Positions 33,801 through 41,236 of a stretch of 64,000 nucleotides of DNA are shown piece by piece; within the stretch, counting starts at the first letter, position 1; every line of letters begins with the position of its first letter. A model generated the notes under the pieces. That model was not told where the DNA came from, did no database searches, and worked only from the letters and a program-made list of their open reading frames with translations. The DNA comes from Solea solea (taxonomy: Eukaryota > Chordata > Actinopteri > Pleuronectiformes > Soleidae), in contig NC_081154.1 of the NCBI RefSeq assembly GCF_958295425.1, forward strand, positions 12,064,938 through 12,128,937, written 5' to 3'. The position numbers and the translations under genes were made by a program.

Positions 33801-33876
33801 GTTTTCGTAATCAGAGTGTTTTCTTTTCATGCGGCAGAAACTGTTGGATCAGATTCTCCAAAGGGGCAACAACTGA
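18227..33876 (+). CDS. C10orf90: C10orf90 / FATS orthologue, complete gene (10 coding exons)
   Basis: Joining 18227-18805, 20268-20331, 23491-23573, 25119-26430, 28871-29026, 29352-29473, 29905-30073, 31058-31121, 31552-31642 and 33838-33876 gives one open frame of 892 residues. All nine introns are GT-AG, with phases 0,1,0,1,1,0,1,2,0. The N-terminal half is Ser/Thr/Pro-rich and looks disordered. Residues about 773-892 match the ALMS motif shared by ALMS1, C10orf90/FATS and KIAA1731/CEP295: EALQKSKPNFIHRSQGRVQE at its start, GFTGKEMYLGSKR in the middle, RVELFKKKLLDQILQR at the end. In mammals the protein is reported at centrosomes and actin and as a DNA-damage-responsive factor promoting p53/p21 stability. 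The human protein is about 700 residues, so this one is longer, mainly in the big exon. Placement between DOCK1 and ADAM12 matches human synteny. The start codon is the least certain part. Confidence 0.9.
19152..19168 (-). promoter_or_regulatory. CTCF-like motif in C10orf90 intron 1
   Basis: On the minus strand it reads CCAGATAGGGGGCGCCC, containing TAGGGGGCGC, the strongest part of the CTCF consensus. Motif evidence only. Confidence 0.4.
19693..19740. repeat. (TGTGC/TGAGC)n pentamer tandem repeat
   Basis: About nine to ten 5-bp units, TGCTG with alternating TGTGC and TGAGC variants, within C10orf90 intron 1. On the opposite strand it creates the repetitive peptide frame at 19643-19849, which is not a gene. 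Confidence 0.9.
20268..20331 (+). CDS. C10orf90: C10orf90 coding exon 2
   Basis: A 64-bp exon with the acceptor TTTTCTTTTACAG and donor G|GTACGT. It encodes VKLKQSITPTFLQNRVTATV then Q (residues 194-214) plus the first base of a split codon; phase 1. It continues directly from exon 1 at a residue boundary. It is too short to appear as an ORF but is well delimited by its splice sites. Confidence 0.88.
20332..23490 (+). other. C10orf90: C10orf90 intron 2
   Basis: Holds the hAT-type element listed separately; the rest is AT-rich with short homopolymers. A candidate acceptor at about 23151 (CTACAGCAG followed by GTGGAAATGC) opens a phase-compatible frame, but it reaches a stop at 23319-23321 with no good donor, so I did not include it as an exon. 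Confidence 0.6.
20483..21089. mobile_element. hAT-type non-autonomous DNA transposon (about 607 bp)
   Basis: The left end reads CCATGGTTCTCAAAGTGTGGTAC and the right end, reverse-complemented, reads CAGTGGTTCTCAAACTTTTA; these are imperfect terminal inverted repeats built on GGTTCTCAAA, a hAT (Charlie-like) terminus common in fish. A GGTACTTGTACC block inside the left end matches a TGGCACTTGGTAT block at the right. The 8-bp flanks (CCTTAAAG and CGTTACTC) agree at only about half the positions, so the target duplication is eroded. No transposase frame is present. It sits in C10orf90 intron 2. Confidence 0.7.
23491..23573 (+). CDS. C10orf90: C10orf90 coding exon 3
   Basis: An 83-bp exon between TTCATGCACAG and CAG|GTAACT. 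It completes a split Gly codon and encodes GEVEGSHTNSSTLAVKT then SQTNDQVAAQ (to residue 242), ending in phase 0. It is Ser/Thr/Asn-rich with no domain. It is supported by phase compatibility on both sides and by clean splice signals; sequence conservation is not obvious from memory, so it is slightly less certain than its neighbours. Confidence 0.78.
23574..25118 (+). other. C10orf90: C10orf90 intron 3
   Basis: AT-rich intron with an ATATAC/CACATATAT patch near 23960-23990. The plus-strand 164-codon frame at 24509-25003 has many Cys codons but no domain, no acceptor/donor pair and no repeat match, so I regard it as chance. Confidence 0.6.
25119..26430 (+). CDS. C10orf90: C10orf90 coding exon 4 (large central exon)
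   Basis: A 1,312-bp exon encoding residues 243-679, starting VSEKQHFPAQEGSRPVCW after the acceptor CTGCTATAG and ending IQAPG across the donor G|GTAGGT; phase 1. It is rich in Ser, Thr, Pro and Gln and probably disordered. Two internal repeats are visible: three degenerate 15-residue units around residues 309-353 (LHGT/LQGT/LHRT start each unit), and a duplicated basic motif RKATIVKVTE / RKATIIKVTE spaced 39 residues apart (about residues 427 and 466). These K-rich motifs could be short binding sites, but their role is not known to me. The frame remains open past the donor to a stop at 26694-26696, so intron retention would add an unrelated 88-residue tail. Confidence 0.92.
25317..25451 (+). 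repeat. C10orf90: Three 45-bp coding repeats in C10orf90 exon 4
   Basis: Three consecutive 15-codon units translate as TPLHGTKYTEPCRPH, TLLQGTNSTEAHRSN and TSLHRTSRIQPIKAT. Position-matched residues include the initial Thr, L(H/Q), and (G/R)T. The period is exact although the units are diverged, which points to an old in-frame tandem duplication. Confidence 0.7.
26707..27420 (+). repeat. Interspersed repeat R, copy 2, split by a LINE insertion
   Basis: The left part (CCATCCATCCATCC... to CTCAGCTGACATTGG) ends at about 26757. The right part resumes at 27193 with AGGCGGGGTCACACTCTGG and runs through TTTTTGGACTGTGGGAGGAAG and GGGGAGAACATGCAAACTCC to about 27420. Removing 26764-27192 restores the order seen in the unbroken copy at 32310-32604. 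Confidence 0.8.
26764..27186 (-). mobile_element. 5'-truncated LINE 3' end inserted in repeat R
   Basis: On the minus strand the segment encodes the C-terminal tail of a non-LTR retrotransposon polyprotein: a frame running from near 27186 down to a stop near 26954, with RSASANRLAPPSLRGSQRH and VLAPKWWNELPIDIRTAES, a conserved fish LINE C-terminus. After it come a run of A, a TTGTAAGTCGCTTTGGATAA block and a tail of TGTAA-type repeats. This is the L2/Rex-like 3' end architecture. The element is flanked by GGAGAT at 26758-26763 and 27187-27192, a probable 6-bp target duplication. It is heavily 5'-truncated (about 420 bp) and cannot mobilise itself. Confidence 0.82.
27635..27648 (-). promoter_or_regulatory. 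CTCF-like motif in C10orf90 intron 4
   Basis: TGCCCCCTAGTGGG; the minus strand reads CCCACTAGGGGGCA, a near-consensus CTCF core. Motif evidence only. Confidence 0.45.
27871..27892. repeat. Poly-C run (22 C)
   Basis: An uninterrupted run of 22 C in C10orf90 intron 4, giving a G22 run on the minus strand. It is prone to slippage and sequencing error, so the length may be inexact. Confidence 0.95.
28871..29026 (+). CDS. C10orf90: C10orf90 coding exon 5
   Basis: A 156-bp exon after the acceptor TTTATTGTTTCAG, with donor G|GTATTA (a weaker donor). It encodes DPNSHQSPEQVLALNAAAVI followed by ANIKLQRQLSKKK (residues about 680-731), then Ser/Thr/Asn-rich sequence. The LALNAAAVIANIKLQRQLS segment is predicted to be an amphipathic helix and is, from memory of the family, one of the conserved blocks preceding the ALMS motif. 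Phase 1 on both sides. Confidence 0.88.
29352..29473 (+). CDS. C10orf90: C10orf90 coding exon 6
   Basis: A 122-bp exon with acceptor CTTGGTAG and donor CAG|GTGAGT. It completes a Val codon and encodes TDMRKTQLDQVPVRHH, then STPHAAFVPLSPEPETSP and EMVSLQ (to residue 772); phase 0 at the end. It is Pro/Glu-rich and links the helical block of exon 5 to the ALMS motif. The phase and splice signals fit both neighbours. Confidence 0.85.
29905..30073 (+). CDS. C10orf90: C10orf90 coding exon 7 (start of ALMS motif)
   Basis: A 169-bp exon after a long polypyrimidine tract and TTTTAG, ending AAC G|GTACTG. It encodes residues 773-828, opening EALQKSKPNFIHRSQGRVQE and then LERRVQERREKACSV. The pattern EAL..SKP.FI.RSQ.R...LE..V..RR is the signature opening of the ALMS motif; the region is strongly basic and helical. 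An open-frame extension past the donor runs to 30124 and is intronic. Confidence 0.93.
30628..30643 (-). promoter_or_regulatory. CTCF-like motif in C10orf90 intron 7
   Basis: TGCCCTCTAGTGGCTG; the minus strand contains CCACTAGAGGGCA, matching the CTCF core. Motif evidence only. Confidence 0.42.
31058..31121 (+). CDS. C10orf90: C10orf90 coding exon 8 (ALMS motif, middle)
   Basis: A 64-bp exon after GTGAGTCCAG, ending AAG CG|GTACGT; phase 1 in, phase 2 out. It encodes D then NLVRPGDRGFTGKEMYLGSK and the first two bases of Arg (residues 829-850). The GKEMYLGSKR element corresponds to the conserved (S/T)xKEM...(S/T)KR core of the ALMS motif. A nearby alternative acceptor (TTGTCAG, 13 bp downstream) would change the frame and lose this match, so it was rejected. 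Confidence 0.9.
31552..31642 (+). CDS. C10orf90: C10orf90 coding exon 9 (ALMS motif, end)
   Basis: A 91-bp exon between TTTCTTACAG and AAG|GTAATT. It completes Arg 850 and encodes KLAEARRKKDGERNREVCLS then NRQRVELFKK (to residue 880); phase 0 out. The basic helix ending NRQRVELFKK is the conserved close of the ALMS motif, continued by KLLDQILQR in the last exon. Confidence 0.92.
32310..32604 (+). repeat. Interspersed repeat R, copy 3 (most complete)
   Basis: Starts CATCCATCCATTTTCTACCA, then CTCAGCTGACATAAGGCGAT, CATAGAGACAAACAACCATCCA, TTTTTGGTCTGTGGGAGGAA and GGGAGAACATGCAAGCTCC. It lies in the last C10orf90 intron in sense orientation, and the adjacent copy at 32840-33180 is inverted. Confidence 0.8.
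32664..32698. repeat. (ATA)n microsatellite
   Basis: ATAATAATAATAATGATAATAATAATA... between the two inverted repeat R copies. Confidence 0.9.
32840..33180 (-). repeat. Interspersed repeat R, copy 4 (inverted)
   Basis: Reverse-oriented copy: TGGAGCTTTGATGTTCTGCC, CACTGTCCAGAAACACGCAG, TGTGAATGTGAGCGTGAATGG, ending ATGTAGGGGATAAAGCAGTAG. More diverged than copy 3, with which it forms an inverted pair about 235 bp apart. Confidence 0.72.
33242..33256 (+). promoter_or_regulatory. CTCF-like motif in last C10orf90 intron
   Basis: CCACTAGAGGTCACC shares the CCACTAG half of the CTCF core but has T in place of a core G, so it is the weakest of the set. Confidence 0.3.
33838..33876 (+). CDS. C10orf90: C10orf90 terminal coding exon
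   Basis: After the acceptor TTTCATGCGGCAG the frame reads KLLDQILQRGNN and stops with TGA at 33874-33876. KLLDQILQR is the invariant-looking C-terminus of ALMS-motif proteins, so this 12-codon exon is secure although far too short for ORF detection. The final residues GNN extend just past the motif. Confidence 0.92.
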   Translation, partial: KLLDQILQRGNN

Positions 33877-34215
33877 ACGACAGATGAAGATGGTGAAGCC
33901 TGTAGCACTGCATGACCCACAGTGAAGAAGTAAACTCTTATTTCTGACTGTGCTGGATATGAAAATAAAAAATATATAAGTGCAGTTCATGATGTTACTC
34001 CAGCCATATACCTCAGCCTGAGCCCATGCTTGTTTCTCTCCTGTACCAGCATCAGATTTGTGTTCCTGAGCTCAACATCTGTTTTTAAGGAGAATAAGAG
34101 CATGGCAATCTTTCAAAAAACTATAAGGTCACCTAAAACATCAATTACTGCTGTTTTGATGCTTATTTCACAATGCTGTAAGACTGCAACCAAATAAATG
34201 TGTTGTCAGATCCAC
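33877..34215 (+). terminator. C10orf90: C10orf90 3' UTR with poly-A signals
   Basis: AATAAA hexamers occur at 33964-33969 and 34193-34198; the second is followed by a TGTGTTGTC GU-rich element and is the better cleavage candidate. A short 3' UTR of about 90 or 340 bases would result. Confidence 0.55.
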
Positions 34216-37200
34216 AGTAAAATAAGAATTTGAAATAGTTTCCCTTGTTACAACTCTCCTATATGCATTCATTTCATAAAAGACAGTGGGGAAAGGGTTG
34301 GATGTACATATTCCTGCTCATGTAAGCAGATAAATACCTGACAACAATAGGTTTATATCTATACTAAGATTTTTATATTCAAATGGCAATAACATCTTTT
34401 AGCTTCTGTATCCAGAGCTAAAGTCAATGATTTGAAGGGTACATAAAATAATGTACTTTTTCTTTTTTTAAACTTTGGGTGTAGTTGGGTGATTTGCTGG
34501 GGCGGTTCGCTCTGCTCATGTGCAGAACTGGGTCGGGTTCTGCCATAAAAAAAAAGAAGTTTGGCATAGATATTTCTTTTTGAGCAAGACAGATGCTGGT
34601 GACTCAGCTCTTCCTGCAGCATGCAATAACAAACGAAGATGCCTAAAAATGAACGCATGAAATCACGTCTCACCGCTCCATGTTGGTTGTAATCAAACAT
34701 CACACTGCAACTGATGAACACACTTATACGATAACATCTCAACGCACACTGTTCATCCCTGTTTCTCCCATTTCTTACTTGATTGCAAATTGCCGTTCTC
34801 TCCAGAATGCCTGGTGCAATGGAATGGGCAGTAGCTCCTCGCTGCACCATGAAGCACTGATGCCCTTGGCTGCCACTCTTCTCATGATCTCATGTGATGT
34901 GAAGCTGTAATACAAGACAAAATATGTCATTATCCAGGACAGTTTTCAGCTGTCCTCATTATACAAGCATTATACGGCAGACAGAAGCCTGAAGTGGGCT
35001 CTGCTATAATTCAGTGCCAGATATTAGCTGTAAGATGGAGGAATGTGACCCCGTCTCACTGGAAATGCCCTGTTAATGGACCCTGCAGATCTGAATGGAG
35101 CTTTTGTCTCCACCCTTTGTCTCATGATGGACTACAGTCTGCCACCGCAGATTTAGAATTTGTGTTTTGATCCACGGTGAATGTGCCCCCTCGACAACAT
35201 GATGGAGCGGGCCATAAATCAGAAGTGAGACGTGTGAATATTTATTTTTGGGAATAAGAGGCAACGGAGCAGATGCTCCTTTCATCACTCTTTGTTGTTA
35301 TTTTACTCGTTAGCCTTTAAGTTCGTCTCCTGTCATAGTCCAGCTGTTTCATCCATCTGAATGTCGCGGAGAAGACAGACGATTCCTTGCGACTATTTCT
35401 GTAAACCTCACTTCATGTGCATATCCAGTGGGAGTCTATTAATAACAGCACCCGTGGTTTAATAACGGTCTCCTCATGTCTGAAATACGCAAATTCAGAT
35501 AATTACGAAACATGAATGCTGCTTAAAAAACATATTTCCTTTATCTTGCTTTTTGAATATAACCCTATTACTATTCTACTTTACACCTGTGTAAACCCAC
35601 TGGTGTTGTGACAAAAATGGTTATACTGTGAAATGTGACCTAAAACACATGTGGATTCTTTACTTCAACTGTGCTTTTTTTTGTATTTTAATCTAATTAA
35701 ATGTATTTTATAAATTCAACTTGTGTCTTTTGTCACACCATACAGCCACAACACACACACACAGCTTCCCTGTGCTACACTCTGAAAATAACAGAGGTGA
35801 AATAAAATAAATCTTGTATAAAATCAGGGTGAATTATTCAGTACCTGTCCTGGCACACTAACAGAAATATTCTGTTTTACTGTCTGCTACTTTGTGTGCC
35901 TTATCACATTTCTCCAAACATCCCACATACTCTTAAAAAGAGCAACAAGTCAGCTTTTGAAATGTCACTGAGCTGAATTTTTGAGTTTCAGTGAAATCAG
36001 CATGCAGGGGAAATAGAGCGACTCCTGCATTTTGGGGATGAAGGTAAAGACATTGCAGCACAAAATTGTCGCCTTTGTTGAAACTTAAACTTCATCCTTC
36101 ATTGCTGGGAGCGTGTTGGACCTGAAGTGCTATGCATTTCCTTTTTTTTTTTTTTTTTTTTTCCTGTGGGGGAGAAAGAAAAAGCTTTCAGGGACACAGC
36201 CTGTACAGTATGTGGACATCTGCCCGTTTTCTGCAATACTGATTCCAGATCTGAAGTGGACGGCCATGTGGTGCAGTGCAGAGTGCACACAAGTGCGTTC
36301 ACGAGCAGAGCCGTATAGCATTTGAATGCATCCATGAGCATGTGTCCATGTGTGCTATCATCATTTATGCGTCACAACGGCGACAGCTTGAGTCTGAACC
36401 TGTTTATGAGTCTGTTTGAAAATGATGTTTTAAACTAAATCACTAAAATCACTTATTAATGTGAAGGAACAGAGTTTGGAGTGCATATATTTGTGCCACA
36501 TACAGTATATGAGTAGGAACTGAGTGCATTTAAGGCTGTGTGGCTGCATTATTCAAATGTAAACTGAGTGTGGGCTTTTACAGTATCTATAACAAGCTGC
36601 TTGGGTCAAGTTTTACTAGGGAGACGAAAGAGAGGCTGGAAATCTAGTGCTTTGCCTTCAAAGTAAAATACTAAACTTCACACAGTGTCCTGCACCTTTC
36701 AAACCATTTTAAAACAAATACATGTGAGTTTAATTGAACTTCTTTATGGTCATTTTTAACAAAGGTCAATCTGTAATTGAAAGAACAAAATATTATTGAC
36801 TGTGGAGCCTCTTACTATGTTTGTCCGGGAAAACATTTTGCCTGCAGGTTCTGTATGACGGGAAAGCGTTTGCTTTGCCTGACCTACAGTGAAACACATA
36901 AAATATTCCATTTGAAAAGAAGGTGGGGCCAGGAAACATTAGGCATTTGAACTTGGTGCCATGAATAGACACATAGTACACTCACTTTTTGGTGAACTGT
37001 GCTATTTACATGGAGACAAACGAATATTACCAAATATTATTTTCCACTTATCTCACAATACTAGAGGGGGAAAGGGGTAATACATGTGATTTAGTTTTTT
37101 TTATTTCATTAAAGTAAATAGTTTAGTGTAAATCATTGTGAGTAATAGTTATGATCACACGCACATACACTTTCATTTTTATCTTAATTTGATTACATAT

Positions 37201-37450
37201 TATTAGATATCTATTATATTTTTGTAACTTAAAGGTCTTTGTAATAGTATACATATTTTTTTACTAGTTTTATGTATACGTGGATGCTTAAAATAAGTCA
37301 GAAGGACGCTTTGGCTCTTCCTGCACTGTATTTACATTTATTTATTTATTTAAATCTTATATTAATGATTGAAGGCTTTATTTTGAAAAGAATTGCAGGA
37401 AAATCCACGTGTTTGTGTTTCACTGATGCATTTTAACACTGCTGGTGCCG
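34216..37450. other. Intergenic interval between C10orf90 and ADAM12
   Basis: No gene seen. It is AT-rich with a T21 run at 36142-36162. The 163-codon minus-strand frame at 34359-34850 has no domain, codon bias or splice partners that I can recognise. The interval could hold distal ADAM12 regulatory sequence. Confidence 0.6.
36142..36162. repeat. Poly-T tract (21 T)
   Basis: Homopolymer responsible for the poly-Phe and poly-Lys frames seen around it on both strands. Confidence 0.95.
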
Positions 37451-37917
37451 TGTTGTGGCTTTAGGACCTCGCGGAACGTTTCACTCAAGCACATGGTTCC
37501 CACTCAAAAGACAACACTTCACACCAGTAATTGCCCTGGAATCGATGTCATTCCAGTGGGCGACTGAAGCAGAGCTCACTGTCAGTGTGCATCGCTTCCA
37601 CTCCCACTCCCACACTTATTTATTGCGCTGCCGCTGCAGCTGCTCCAGCCCTGTGACTTGGAAACCTTTGAATGGAGAAAGTGCGCGGACTTGAATCAGC
37701 TGTTGCCGGGATTTCCGAAAGCGCACACTTACTTGATCATATTTCAGGAAGTCGTTTTATTTCGGGTGGGTGTGTTGGTGTTGGTGGTGGTGTTGGTGGT
37801 GGTGGGGACTCAGACACATCAGCTGTTGCCGGGCTGTGAACTGTGTGATGGCTGTGCTGCAGTGAAACAGTGAAAAAAAAGAAGAAGCCAGTCCCGTCCA
37901 CGCTTCAGCCGGACACC
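37451..37917 (+). promoter_or_regulatory. adam12: ADAM12 proximal promoter and 5' UTR (predicted)
   Basis: G+C content rises here (CTGCCGCTGCAGCTGCTCC, GTTGCCGGGATTTCCG) before the ADAM12 start. A G-rich run at 37765-37808 and a short upstream ORF, MAVLQ at 37848-37865, precede the ATG. No TATA box is evident at a fixed distance, so the start site cannot be placed. Confidence 0.5.
37765..37808 (+). repeat. G-rich (GGTGGT)n tract upstream of ADAM12
   Basis: GGTGGGTGTGTTGGTGTTGGTGGTGG... contains many GG doublets with short loops on the coding strand, 110-150 bp before the ADAM12 ATG. It could form a two-tetrad G-quadruplex in DNA or in leader RNA. Confidence 0.6.
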
Positions 37918-38023
37918 ATGATCCCCAGGAGCCGGAGCCTGAACTTTGTTATTCTGACAGCGCTTCAGGCTTTAACTGTCTCTCTGTCGGCGCGTGGCAG
38001 CGTGATCTCCACATCTGCTGAAG
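37918..38023 (+). CDS. adam12: ADAM12 coding exon 1 (signal peptide), partial gene
   Basis: ATG at 37918 in the context GGACACCATGA opens MIPRSRSLNFVILTALQALT followed by VSLSARGSVISTSAE, ending in phase 1 at the donor AAG|GTAAGA. The first 26 or so residues form a classic signal peptide: a basic n-region (RSR), a hydrophobic core, then a small-residue cleavage region near SLSA-RG. ADAM12 (meltrin alpha) is a secreted or type I membrane metalloprotease-disintegrin of muscle, bone and placenta. Signal-peptide exons are poorly conserved, so the identity rests on in-phase joining to exons 2-3, on position next to C10orf90, and on GC-rich upstream sequence. Teleosts may carry two ADAM12 copies; which one this is cannot be told. 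Confidence 0.82.
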
Positions 38024-38610
38024 GTAAGACATGATGAAGAAGAACAAGGGAAACAAAGATTAACTTCTGCGTCTCCTGATGCGTTAAAGATCCGTGCGTA
38101 AAAGTAGTAAATCATTTTATCAGTTGTTACGCGTCAGAATGTGACACGAATCAGACAAATGGGAAATACAACATTGTTCTTAAATAATGTGTGAAAGATG
38201 CGCGTATGTAAACGTAGTTAATCATAATTTTCTTAATTGCTGCATGTCAGAATTTGACAGAATCGTGATTTACGACTTTGACGCACGGTTTTACGAAGAA
38301 TAACTTGGAAACCAATAGAAAAAGCTTTTACGTGTAAGTTGTCTGCAACTGTCATTGTGCATTTGACTTCTATTCTATTCTATTCAGAATTCTGCACATT
38401 CTGCATTGGTGTGTCCCCCCTTGACAGTTTGGGTTACACCAAGTTTTATGAAAGTCCAGATCTGTAACACATGTTTGGGCAGAGTGAACCATCTCCAGTG
38501 TAAACAAGCTTTCTCAGTTCACGCCTTCCTCTCACTCTGCAGCCTGTGATCATGAGCATTAGGGGAACATTACATTGTAGCTGGCAGGCAGTCCACCAAC
38601 ATGCTCCTCA

Positions 38611-38656
38611 GAGGAGAGGAGAGGAGAGGAGAGGAGAGGAGAGGAGAGGAGAGGAG
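38611..38656. repeat. (GAGGA)n pentamer repeat
   Basis: About nine pure 5-bp GAGGA units, strictly purine on the plus strand, about 0.6 kb inside ADAM12 intron 1. Confidence 0.95.
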
Positions 38657-39333
38657 CTGCTGTGTAACTGATGATGCTGAATCTCTCTTTGGTAATCAGT
38701 GGGAACACTCCAGGCTGCCACTCTAAGCACACTTCATACAAGTCTCCTTGTTCAATCACAGTTGTTTTTCAAGGTTTTTATTAGTGGCAAACACAAGTTA
38801 AAAATCTCCCTTTCGGTTTACAGTCAAGCAAGCTTTGTTTAAATCTGTATATTATTGTTGCTATGTTCGCTGTGTTTATGACATCCAGGCAATACGGGAG
38901 AAAGAGCTGCTTGTGTGATGCACATGTGATGTCAGTGTGTGTTTGTGTCTATGCTTGTGGTGTTTTTTTTTCTTCTTCTGTTTATCCCTCACTGTATTTA
39001 TTTGCCTTGAGGCCGTGGCTCATGACATCCCAATCGCCAGCGTGCCTCGCCCTGCTGGGTGCACATTCAACAAGGACACCACACATACTGTAGATCCCCT
39101 TCCGATGGCACTAAGTTCAGTAATGACATCACCCATTAGAATCTGAACTCCTGTTTTGAATCCTCGAGATTTAAAGGACGTGACTGCTGCAGAAATTCAC
39201 CAGATGTCTCCTGCAACCAGGCATCTATTGGATGATACCATGATCACACTGGTGTCCACTCATGTGCTGCACCTTGTTGCCTATTTTCCTCTAAATGGGA
39301 ACATCATTTAAACTTCTTTTAGCAAGCAGTGGA

Positions 39334-39348
39334 GCCGCCCCTGGTGGA
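39334..39348 (-). promoter_or_regulatory. CTCF-like motif in ADAM12 intron 1
   Basis: GCCGCCCCTGGTGGA; the minus strand reads TCCACCAGGGGCGGC, a strong match to the CTCF core. It lies 1.3 kb downstream of exon 1. Confidence 0.45.
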
Positions 39349-39814
39349 GATTCACTGTATTTGTTACTACCGAGTTGTCTGTGTTTGTCAAACCAAAAAG
39401 ACTACGTACACTTTTTACATACAGTATCTCAGGTCTCTGGTTTAGTATTCAATTCTTTAAGCTGATAGAGCATAAAATCCTCATCTCTCCTCATCAGTCC
39501 ATGTTTTCATCACTGTTGTCTTATTCTTCCGTGAACTGTCTTCTTCTCTGGGTGTGGTAACTGTGGCACATGTACAGGTCAGCTTGAGGGAATGACCAGC
39601 GTTCCATTTGCATTATCTGGGTGGGTTAGTCCAACTTTGAGAAATTCTATTTAGTATAATTTTGGACGGACTAATGTGCCAACATGTCTGTTATAAACAT
39701 ACTGACAGTATAGACACATCTGTACAGTCTTTAAAAAAATTCGAGTTTTGTTCTGTGAAACAGTCACAACGCAAATCTGTATTTGAATAAAGGACGGAGA
39801 CTTCCGATCTGAAG

Positions 39815-39988
39815 ACCTGTTTGCGACCTGGTCAGAACATGGGCCTTTCTGCAGGGACTTTGCATGTGCTGTGAGAGTCAAGGCTGTTTGGGTGTCCCCC
39901 GCTGTTCGCCCCATGTCAGCTGGGATTGGCACAGCGCCCCCTGCGACCCACATGTGGAGGATAAAACGGTAGATGATGGATGGACTTC
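39815..39988 (-). repeat. Interspersed repeat R, copy 5
   Basis: Reverse-oriented fragment: GACCTGTTTGCGACCTGG, GGGCCTTTCTGCAG, then CCATGTCAGCTGGGATTGGC and ACATGTGGAGGATAAAACGG; the middle of the element is deleted. Confidence 0.7.
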
Positions 39989-40435
39989 CGATTGGATCCT
40001 ATACAGCCACAGGACAAGCATCCTGGAGGTGTGAACAGTCCTATGTAGGGCTGTCCACCCTGAGGACGGATATTAACACCACATCTTAAGGGGGCCATCG
40101 TTATAGAAACAGTGGTGGGTGGAGGAGCTGCGTTACGAGTGCCTGAAACCTTTATATCTGAATACACTGGCAATCTTAACACTCAAATGTGGAATCCTGG
40201 GAATTAATTACCAGAAAGGGCAAACATGTAAAAGTAGCACTGAAGCATGAGGAAGTTCATCCATTCATCAACAGTTCATCTTCATCATCAGAAGTTGGCC
40301 TTGATGTGTTTTTCCCATGGACCCATACCCATACCCATAGACGGAGGGATTGGGTGTAGGGATGTCACCTTAAAAATGATAAGGTGATGTGAATAATTAC
40401 TGAGGTCAAACAGTTCTACCTCAAAGTAAATGGTC

Positions 40436-40605
40436 TGGATTTAGCTTTTCTCGTCTTGATGACCACTCAAAGCTGCTTTACACTACAGTTTTTGAATCAC
40501 ACACACATTCATACACTATCTATCACTCATCTTTCAAACCCATTCATACGCTGCCGGCACAGGCAACAGGAGCAACGGGGTGTCTTGAAATCAGGAATAA
40601 AAGCC
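40436..40605. repeat. Fish interspersed repeat (CTTTACACTAC type)
   Basis: GACCACTCAAAGCTGCTTTACACTAC followed by CACACACATTCATACAC and CATACGCTGCCGGCACAGGC matches the layout of a repeat common in percomorphs. The family name was not determined. Confidence 0.5.
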
Positions 40606-41055
40606 ACAACCTTGGCAAATAACTAAATATTATATTAAATTTGTTGTATTTCCATTAAAGACAATGACATTGTGGTAATTACGGCTCAAGGGGATGTGGT
40701 TACATTGAAAATAGTATGTGAAGCAACACTTATGATATGCTAATGGATTTTTTGCCATTTCAAACAAGACAAAATGAGAATTGAAAATTTTTTCAAAACA
40801 AAAAATAGACAAATAGACAAAAAAGATCCACTGATAATAAAAAATAATCACTCCCAGGCTGACTATCTATGTACTTCTTAGTGTTGCCTTTAATGAGCCT
40901 ATGCTTGGTGTCCAGACTGAGCACGTTTTTCTTTGCTGTCAGACTCCCTGGCTGCTAAGAAAAGATCTCCTTGGATTGTCGTGTTTGCATACATATTTCA
41001 TGACACCGCCTCTTGCACTCTTGTCCATTTCCTGCTCCCTGTTTGTCTTGAGGAT

Positions 41056-41236
41056 GCTTCTGTCCTGGCTCTTTTGTGAATGATTTGCTCCAGTGGTTGA
41101 CACCACACTCGGTGTCGGCCGGCATTGACTCGGCATGCTTTGGTCTTGACCGCGCTTCTGTCCTCGCTGGAAGTCTTTTGTGATTGATTTCATCCATTGG
41201 TCGACACACTCGGTGTCAGCCGGTATTTACGCGGCA
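41056..41236 (+). repeat. Imperfect tandem duplication, period 98 bp
   Basis: The unit beginning GCTTCTGTCCTGGCTCTTTT at 41056 is repeated from GCTTCTGTCCTCGCTGGAAG at 41154. Shared blocks in order are TTTTGTGA(A/T)TGATTT, CA(G/T)TGGT(T/C)GACA, CACACTCGGTGTC(G/A)GCCGG and a CGGCA end. The copies differ by substitutions and small indels. Confidence 0.85.

Noticed and set aside
34359..34850. 163-codon minus-strand open frame between C10orf90 and ADAM12
   Set aside because: No recognisable domain or motif, and poly-A-like low complexity inside; typical chance frame.
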